Positions 59,461 to 64,000 of a stretch of 64,000 nucleotides of DNA are shown piece after piece. A program made the position numbers and the translations under genes. Below the pieces are notes generated by a model. That model saw only the letters and a list, made by a program, of their open reading frames with translations, searched no databases and was not told where the DNA came from. Position 1 is the first letter of the stretch; every line of letters starts with the position of its first letter. Source of the DNA: an uncultured Lachnospiraceae bacterium (GTDB lineage: Bacteria; Bacillota; Clostridia; Lachnospirales; Lachnospiraceae); assembly GCA_947382415.1 (NCBI GenBank), contig CANCYO010000005.1, forward strand, positions 25,685-89,684. Reading direction: 5' to 3'.

Positions 59461-60375
59461 TTATTCGAGAATATCCAGCAAATGTTTAAAATACTCCGGC
59501 AGCGGAGCGTCCGTCTCCACATACTCTCCCGTTCTGGGATGCCGGAAGCCCAGGATTTTGGCGTGCAGCGTCTGCCCTTCCAGTTTATACGGGGATTTTC
59601 TGCCTCCGGCATAGACCTCGTCCCCCAGAAGAGGATGACCCACAGACGCCATGTGAACACGGATCTGATGTGTGCGGCCCGTCTCCAGCACACACTCTAT
59701 ATAAGTATACTTTTGAAAACGCCGCAGCACCCGGTAATGGGTTACCGCCCGCTTCCCGCATTTCTCGTTGACAGCCATCTTTTTGCGCTCTGTGGGATGC
59801 CGCCCAATTGGCTTATCCACGATTCCCTCATCCTCTGCCAGCACTCCGTAACAGATGGCGTGGTAGCGTCTGTTGACACTGTGTTCCTTCAGTTGGGCAG
59901 CCAGACAGTTGTGAGCCTGATCATTCTTGCACACCAGGATGGAGCCTGTGGTATCCCGGTCTATCCGATGGACGATCCCCGGCCGCATGACGCCATTGAT
60001 CCCTGAGAGTTCCTGCCCGCAGTGGTATAACAGCGCATTGACCAATGTCCCGCTGTAATGACCGGCCGCAGGGTGAACCACCATACCCTTGGGCTTATTC
60101 ACCACGATGACATCCGCGTCCTCATAGAGAATATCCAAGGGGATATCCTCCGCGCCGATACAGGGCTCCACGGCCTCCGGCAGATAAAACCGCACCTCAT
60201 CCTCCGCCTTCACCCGATAGCTGCTTTTCACAGCCTCACCGTTTACGCGGACATTCCCCTCCTTTATCATCCGCTGGATAAAAGAACGGGATAAAGAATC
60301 AATGAGCATACTGACACAGCGGTCAATACGCTCATTCTCAATATCCTCCGTGATCAGAAACACAAACTCATCCAT
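59461..60375 (-). CDS. rluD: RluD-type 23S rRNA pseudouridine synthase
   Basis: 304 residues. S4 domain at 15-65 ('RIDRCVSMLIDSLSRSFIQR'). Catalytic D139 in 'PGIVHRIDRDTTGSILVCK'; 'GRTHQIRVHMASVGHPLLGD' is the C-terminal motif. RluD modifies 1911, 1915 and 1917 in helix 69. The lspA-rluD order is that of B. subtilis lspA-ylyB. It ends the aroB-lspA-rluD transcript. Confidence 0.92.
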   Translation of the reverse strand: MDEFVFLITEDIENERIDRCVSMLIDSLSRSFIQRMIKEGNVRVNGEAVKSSYRVKAEDEVRFYLPEAVEPCIGAEDIPLDILYEDADVIVVNKPKGMVVHPAAGHYSGTLVNALLYHCGQELSGINGVMRPGIVHRIDRDTTGSILVCKNDQAHNCLAAQLKEHSVNRRYHAICYGVLAEDEGIVDKPIGRHPTERKKMAVNEKCGKRAVTHYRVLRRFQKYTYIECVLETGRTHQIRVHMASVGHPLLGDEVYAGGRKSPYKLEGQTLHAKILGFRHPRTGEYVETDAPLPEYFKHLLDILE

Positions 60376-60394
60376 GCCGCATCCCTCTCCCAGA

Positions 60395-60949
60395 TTATTT
60401 CATCTCCCGGTAACGATTCTGTTTAAAGCTCAAAAACTCCAGATCCTTCTCCTGAAACACAAACATAAACAATGCGAAAAGGCCGATGGTAGCCAATACA
60501 ATATAAATGTCCGCCACATTGAATATCGGATAATTGATCAGGACAAAGGAGATAAAATCCACCACAAAATCAAAGCGGAAGCGGTCGAGCATATTGCCGG
60601 CCCCGCCCGCTATTACCACCGAGAGCAACACATGCACCTTCACAAATTTTTTCTTCTCCGGCAGTTTGAACAAAAAGAAGAGAATCACCGCCAAAAAGAT
60701 AACTCCCACAAACAGGATAAAAAATTTCTGATTCTGCAGCATGCCGAAAGCGGAACCGCGGTTTTCAAGATACTGAAGCTCCAGCACACCATCGATCAGC
60801 ACCCAAGGCGGATTGCCTTTTAATCTGGTACTGGCCAGATATTTGGTATATTGATCCAGGCCAAGGAGAAGCGCTATGATCAGCACGTCAACAAAGAGCA
60901 TAATCCCCCGGCTCACCTTTTTATTGTCGCTGTTTTTCTCTCTACGCAT
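60395..60949 (-). CDS. lspA: Lipoprotein signal peptidase LspA
   Basis: 184 residues from the ATG 6 bases after a GAGG within the aroB end. Four membrane segments. The catalytic aspartates are D122 ('GAGNMLDRFRFDFVVDF') and D147 ('FNVADIYIVL'); N63 is in 'YLENRGSAFG'. Cleaves prolipoproteins such as LivK of this window after lipidation. Overlaps aroB by 8 bases. It serves as the in-window reference for the degenerate homologue at 2497-3198. Confidence 0.95.
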   Translation of the reverse strand: MRREKNSDNKKVSRGIMLFVDVLIIALLLGLDQYTKYLASTRLKGNPPWVLIDGVLELQYLENRGSAFGMLQNQKFFILFVGVIFLAVILFFLFKLPEKKKFVKVHVLLSVVIAGGAGNMLDRFRFDFVVDFISFVLINYPIFNVADIYIVLATIGLFALFMFVFQEKDLEFLSFKQNRYREMK

Positions 60950-62051
60950 GTGCATCCTCGTCGTTGAAATGAATTTCCTCTATGGCTGCCAGAATTTCCT
61001 CATCGGTGACAGTCATGTCAACAAAAGCCTTGCCGATCTTTTTCAGGAGAACAAAACGGATTTTGCCGGCGCTCATCTTTTTGTCGGATTTTGTGAGCCT
61101 GAGGATTTCCTGAGGATCAATGCCATCCACGGAGATCGGCAGATAAAAGGGCACAAACATATCTCGGATCTCATAATACTCCTCCATGGAAAGCAGCTCC
61201 TTCTTCCACGAGATATAAGCGGCGGCCACCGTTCCCAGCGCCACACACTCCCCGTGATAAAGCTCAAAATTCCTGGCCTTCTCAATGGCGTGTCCGATGG
61301 TATGGCCCAGATTCAAAAGAGCTCTGTCTCCCTGCTCCGTGGGATCCTTTTCCACTACCAGCTTCTTGATGCCGCAGCACCGCATCACCATCTGCTCCAG
61401 CACCGCCATGTCCCGCCCGCAGATCTCATACATATTCTCGATCAGCCACTCATAAAAGGCCGCGTCCTTGATCAGAGCGGATTTCATGACCTCCGCAAAC
61501 CCCGAGAAGTATTGTCTGTCCTCAAGGCTGCTCAAAACAGAGAGATTCATATAGACCAGGACGGGCATCTTAAATGCGCCCACCATGTTTTTGTAACCGT
61601 CAAAATCCACCCCGGTCTTGCCGCCGATGGAGCTGTCCACCTGGGATAACAGGGTAGTCGGTATCTGGACAAAATCTATCCCTCTGAGATAAGTAGCCGC
61701 CACATAACCGGTGAGATCTCCCACCACGCCGCCGCCCAGAGCGATCAGCAGATCTTTTCTGTCAAAACCCTCCCTGATCAGACAGGTATAAACGTCCTTT
61801 GCCGTGTCCAGCGTCTTGTGCTCCTCTCCTGCGGGAAACACATATTTTACGGCCTTTAAACATTTGCCCTCAAGAAGCTTTAAAACCGCGTCGCCGTAGA
61901 GCGTGTCCACATTGGAATCCGTGACGATGCAAAGACGCCTGCCTTCAGCGCCGAGCTCTTGGAGTTCTTCCCATAATCCCTCAAAGGATGTGGAAAACAC
62001 AATGTCATAACAGGGCTTTTTTTGATAGGAAACCGATAATCTCTGTGCCAT
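60942..62051 (-). CDS. aroB: 3-dehydroquinate synthase AroB
   Basis: 369 residues. Second enzyme of the shikimate pathway, NAD- and zinc-dependent. Motifs: 'IALGGGVVGDLTGYVAATYL', 'QVDSSIGGKTGVDFDGYKN', zinc ligands in 'GFAEVMKSALIKD', 'NLGHTIGHAIEK' and 'LYHGECVALG'. TAGGAG stands just before the ATG and directly follows the terminator of the upstream gene. No other aro gene is adjacent. Confidence 0.96.
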   Translation of the reverse strand: MAQRLSVSYQKKPCYDIVFSTSFEGLWEELQELGAEGRRLCIVTDSNVDTLYGDAVLKLLEGKCLKAVKYVFPAGEEHKTLDTAKDVYTCLIREGFDRKDLLIALGGGVVGDLTGYVAATYLRGIDFVQIPTTLLSQVDSSIGGKTGVDFDGYKNMVGAFKMPVLVYMNLSVLSSLEDRQYFSGFAEVMKSALIKDAAFYEWLIENMYEICGRDMAVLEQMVMRCCGIKKLVVEKDPTEQGDRALLNLGHTIGHAIEKARNFELYHGECVALGTVAAAYISWKKELLSMEEYYEIRDMFVPFYLPISVDGIDPQEILRLTKSDKKMSAGKIRFVLLKKIGKAFVDMTVTDEEILAAIEEIHFNDEDAHA

Positions 62052-62066
62052 ATTTTCTCCTAAAAA

Positions 62067-62086
62067 GGCTTCCCTTCCGGGAAGCC
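62067..62086 (-). terminator. Terminator between sepF and aroB
   Basis: GGCTTCCC-GGAA-GGGAAGCC on the minus strand, perfect 8-bp stem, followed by TTTTT that runs into the aroB ribosome binding site. Confidence 0.75.
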
Positions 62087-62117
62087 CGTAATGTTTGCTT
62101 TTTGTATGTACCCGCTT

Positions 62118-62648
62118 TTACATGCCGCCGTTTAAGGGCATCTCAAAGGATCCGCCGAAAATATCCTGAAAATCTCCCGAAATATCCACACTGGCAGGTG
62201 TGATGATAAAAATATAATGCGATATCTTCTGCAGATTGCCCGATATTGCAAAGCAGGAGCCGGATGTAAAGTCGATGATACGCTGGGCAATATCCACGTC
62301 CAGCCCTTCCAGATTCAACACCACGGTGCGGTTTGCCAGCAGAGTCTCCGTAATCTCCCTGGCGTCCTCCACAGTGCTTGGCTTGATCACACATACCTCC
62401 ATGCCGTTGCCCGGCATCTTGCGGGTTACATTCTGACGAATGGGGGTCACTTTGGGCTGAACAGTCCGCTTGGCTGCCCGATCCTCGAATCCGGTATCGG
62501 CATTGTCCTTCGCCGCTCTTGGAGGAGCCTGCTTTCTGGGTGCGGGCTCTACAGCTTCATCGTCGTCATCCAGATAATCGTCATCGTAATATTCATCATC
62601 CTCATCATTTAATTTCATATAGTTCAGAAACTTGTCCATGACACCCAT
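62118..62648 (-). CDS. sepF: Cell division protein SepF
   Basis: 176 residues. N-terminal amphipathic helix 'MGVMDKFLNYMKLNDEDDEY' for membrane binding, a disordered acidic linker (about 13-75) and the SepF core ('VCVIKPSTVEDAREITETLL', 'NRTVVLNLEGLDVDIAQRII', 'DFTSGSCFAISGNLQKIS'). SepF tethers FtsZ to the membrane. The yggS-sepF order is that of ylmE-ylmF in Gram-positives. AAAGGAG precedes the ATG. Confidence 0.95.
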   Translation of the reverse strand: MGVMDKFLNYMKLNDEDDEYYDDDYLDDDDEAVEPAPRKQAPPRAAKDNADTGFEDRAAKRTVQPKVTPIRQNVTRKMPGNGMEVCVIKPSTVEDAREITETLLANRTVVLNLEGLDVDIAQRIIDFTSGSCFAISGNLQKISHYIFIITPASVDISGDFQDIFGGSFEMPLNGGM

Positions 62649-62651
62649 CTA

Positions 62652-63368
62652 TCAACTCTCCTTTTTATAGTCCCGCTCTCCAAATATGCCTGTCCCCACC
62701 CTGACACAGGTGGCGCCCTCCTCAACGGCAACCATATAATCGCCTGTCATTCCCATGGACAGTGTCCTGTCCATGCATCTATTATCGGTGTTTTTGCCCA
62801 TGATGTCAACAGACAAATGTGTCAACTTTTGAAAATACGCGCGGTTTTCCTCTGCATTCTCCACAAAAGGAGCGATGGTCATCAGCCCTCTGACACAGAT
62901 GCCGGGCAGCTTTGCGATCTCCGATACCAGATCTTTCGCCTCATCGGGAAAAACGCCAAACTTGCTCTCCTCCTGAGCCACATTCACTTCCACCAGAATA
63001 TTCACCGTGATATTGCGTTTTACAGCCTCTTTGCTGATCTCCTCCGCCAGCCTCAGGGAATCCACGCTGTGTATCATATACACCTTGTCCACGATATATT
63101 TCACTTTGTTGCGCTGCAGATGCCCGATCATATGCCATCTGACGTCGGCAGGCATCTGCGGGATCTTGTCCAAAAGCTCCTGCACCTTATTCTCGCCAAA
63201 ATCCCTTGCCCCTGCAGCGTATGCCTCCCTGAGAAGCTCTATGGGTTTTGTCTTACTCACCGCGATCAGCGTGACCTCCGATGCATCCCGCCCGGACTTC
63301 TCACAGGCTTTTTGGATATTATCCTGTACCCGGAGCATGTTTTCCCGGATCAAACTTTCAGAATCCAT
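62652..63368 (-). CDS. yggS: YggS family pyridoxal-phosphate homeostasis protein
   Basis: 238 residues from the ATG after AGAGGATATGG. PLP-binding Lys lies in 'VTLIAVSKTKPIELLREAYA'; 'ARDFGENKVQELLDKI', 'WHMIGHLQRNKVKYIVDKVY' and 'SMGMTGDYMVAVEEGATCVR' are diagnostic. It binds PLP and buffers its level; the B. subtilis counterpart is ylmE. Its stop is 3 bases before sepF. Confidence 0.95.
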   Translation of the reverse strand: MDSESLIRENMLRVQDNIQKACEKSGRDASEVTLIAVSKTKPIELLREAYAAGARDFGENKVQELLDKIPQMPADVRWHMIGHLQRNKVKYIVDKVYMIHSVDSLRLAEEISKEAVKRNITVNILVEVNVAQEESKFGVFPDEAKDLVSEIAKLPGICVRGLMTIAPFVENAEENRAYFQKLTHLSVDIMGKNTDNRCMDRTLSMGMTGDYMVAVEEGATCVRVGTGIFGERDYKKES

Positions 63369-63417
63369 TTTCCATATCCTCTCATTGAACCGCACAATAC
63401 CACGGACCGGACAACAG

Positions 63418-64000
63418 TCAGTCATTGATAAACTGGTCGTCGTGAACGGAATCCGCGTTCAGCGCGATATAATCATACACATTCAGACCGTATTGAGTAT
63501 TCGCTTTCACAATGGCATACTCATCATTCTGATACAAAATATTGATCTGTCTGAAGTCCGCATAGCCATTGTTGACATTGTAAACGCCCTTCAGCGTGGC
63601 CCTTCTGCTCACCACAAAAGTTTCCTGCCCATCCTCCTGAAAAAGGGTATCCCCCGCCTCCAGAATGGCCGCGTCCACATAATACTCTCCGCTCTCTTTG
63701 TCATAACTGTACAGCGAAATATCATAGAGCTGGCTTGACACCTCGCCGTTCTCCATCACATACTGCCTGAGCACCTGTGCCTTTCCTGAATTGCCCTCCG
63801 GAAATACATAATCCTCCGGGATCAGATAGAACTCCTTGTCCACAATGGCGGAATTGGGGATCTTGAGTCCAGTGTCATTGTTGAGCAAAAGCTCGATCTC
63901 CACAAAACGGTCATTGACAAAAGTGATCATGGAATTCGTGAAAGAAAGCTGCAGATAATGCTTTCCATCCCCATTGTTCAAAAGCTTTGCCGCTCCCCAG
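63418..64000 (-). CDS. HlyD-like efflux adaptor-type protein, C-terminal part (start outside window)
   Basis: About 194 residues are visible and the frame runs open to the window edge. Segments 'ELLLNNDTGLKIPNSAIVDK' and 'EFYLIPEDYVFPEGNSG', 'DAAILEAGDTLFQEDGQETF' and 'KGVYNVNNGYADFRQINIL' fit the C-terminal beta-barrel and membrane-proximal part of HlyD/YknX-like adaptor proteins found next to yggS-sepF in Lachnospiraceae; this is recalled, not tested. It is 49 bases from yggS and probably cotranscribed. Confidence 0.6.
   Translation of the reverse strand, partial: WGAAKLLNNGDGKHYLQLSFTNSMITFVNDRFVEIELLLNNDTGLKIPNSAIVDKEFYLIPEDYVFPEGNSGKAQVLRQYVMENGEVSSQLYDISLYSYDKESGEYYVDAAILEAGDTLFQEDGQETFVVSRRATLKGVYNVNNGYADFRQINILYQNDEYAIVKANTQYGLNVYDYIALNADSVHDDQFIND

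Noticed and set aside
1..64000. CRISPR array, rRNA operon or tRNA genes
   Set aside because: Scanning by eye found no regularly spaced direct repeats and no conserved rRNA or tRNA sequences.

Overview
The window looks like a chromosomal segment of a Gram-positive Clostridia species, most likely of the family Lachnospiraceae. Support comes from gene order: rsmD-coaD-ylbJ, rplU-prp-rpmA-obgE-yhbY-nadD-yqeK-rsfS, sepF-yggS, and a hisZ/short-hisG histidine operon. Other signs are a divergent lexA/LysM (YneA-type) pair with Firmicutes-type LexA boxes, RecU rather than RuvC, an L27 with a cleavable N-terminus next to its Prp protease, and strong AGGAGG ribosome binding sites. A YlbJ homologue hints at a spore-forming ancestry. 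I see no rRNA, tRNA, CRISPR array, complete insertion sequence or prophage. Almost everything is core genome; the exception is an AT-rich accessory pocket at about 17.03-19.15 kb.

Layout. 0-6.2 kb: end of a DegV lipid-binding protein, then a type II topoisomerase operon (parE- and parC-like) holding a degenerate LspA-like membrane protein and an AlkD-type DNA repair protein. 6.2-10.4 kb: rsmD, coaD, a coiled-coil protein, a membrane-anchored amidase and convergent ylbJ. 10.4-17.0 kb: an RsuA-HAD fusion, ygiQ, an SDR, a two-TM protein, an RluA-family enzyme and recU. 17.0-19.1 kb: accessory pocket with a 22-bp inverted repeat pair, an Rpn-type nuclease gene, two small genes with duplicated promoters and further repeats. 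19.1-24.5 kb: hisZGDB-hisIE. 25-31.4 kb: radical SAM/DUF2344 protein, RNase G, NUDIX, Tam methyltransferase, VanH-like dehydrogenase. 31.5-38.4 kb: dtd, AI-2E transporter, TtcA-like enzyme, Xer-like recombinase, EAL phosphodiesterase, GH5 glycosidase. 38.4-41.9 kb: SOS node (YneA-like, lexA), an orphan McrB-type ATPase and a cytidylate-kinase-like protein. 42-47 kb: livKHMGF. 47.2-52 kb: ribosome assembly/NAD cluster. 52.1-59.4 kb: small unknown gene and an operon of kinase-like protein, two GGDEF proteins and a secreted transglutaminase. 59.4-64 kb: rluD-lspA-aroB, sepF, yggS and a truncated HlyD-like protein.

How it works together. The window mixes information processing (topoisomerase, rRNA and tRNA modification, ribosome assembly, SOS control), amino acid supply (histidine synthesis, branched-chain uptake), envelope functions (amidase, LspA, SepF, surface transglutaminase) and c-di-GMP signalling (two cyclases and one phosphodiesterase). 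Genes left of about 31.4 kb are mostly on the plus strand and those to the right mostly on the minus strand. The usually contiguous radical SAM-rng-rplU cluster is split across that boundary in opposite orientation, which suggests an inversion of about 23 kb.

The strongest leads are the five-site LexA array with a consensus promoter threaded through it, the LspA-like protein lacking one catalytic aspartate, the inverted-repeat element and duplicated promoters at 17-19 kb, the HisIE with a catalytically dead HisF-like barrel, the RsuA-HAD fusion, the livH-livM hairpin cluster and the triple TTCCGTAAC repeat at 52.05 kb. All assignments come from reading the sequence and recalling families; no database search was run.
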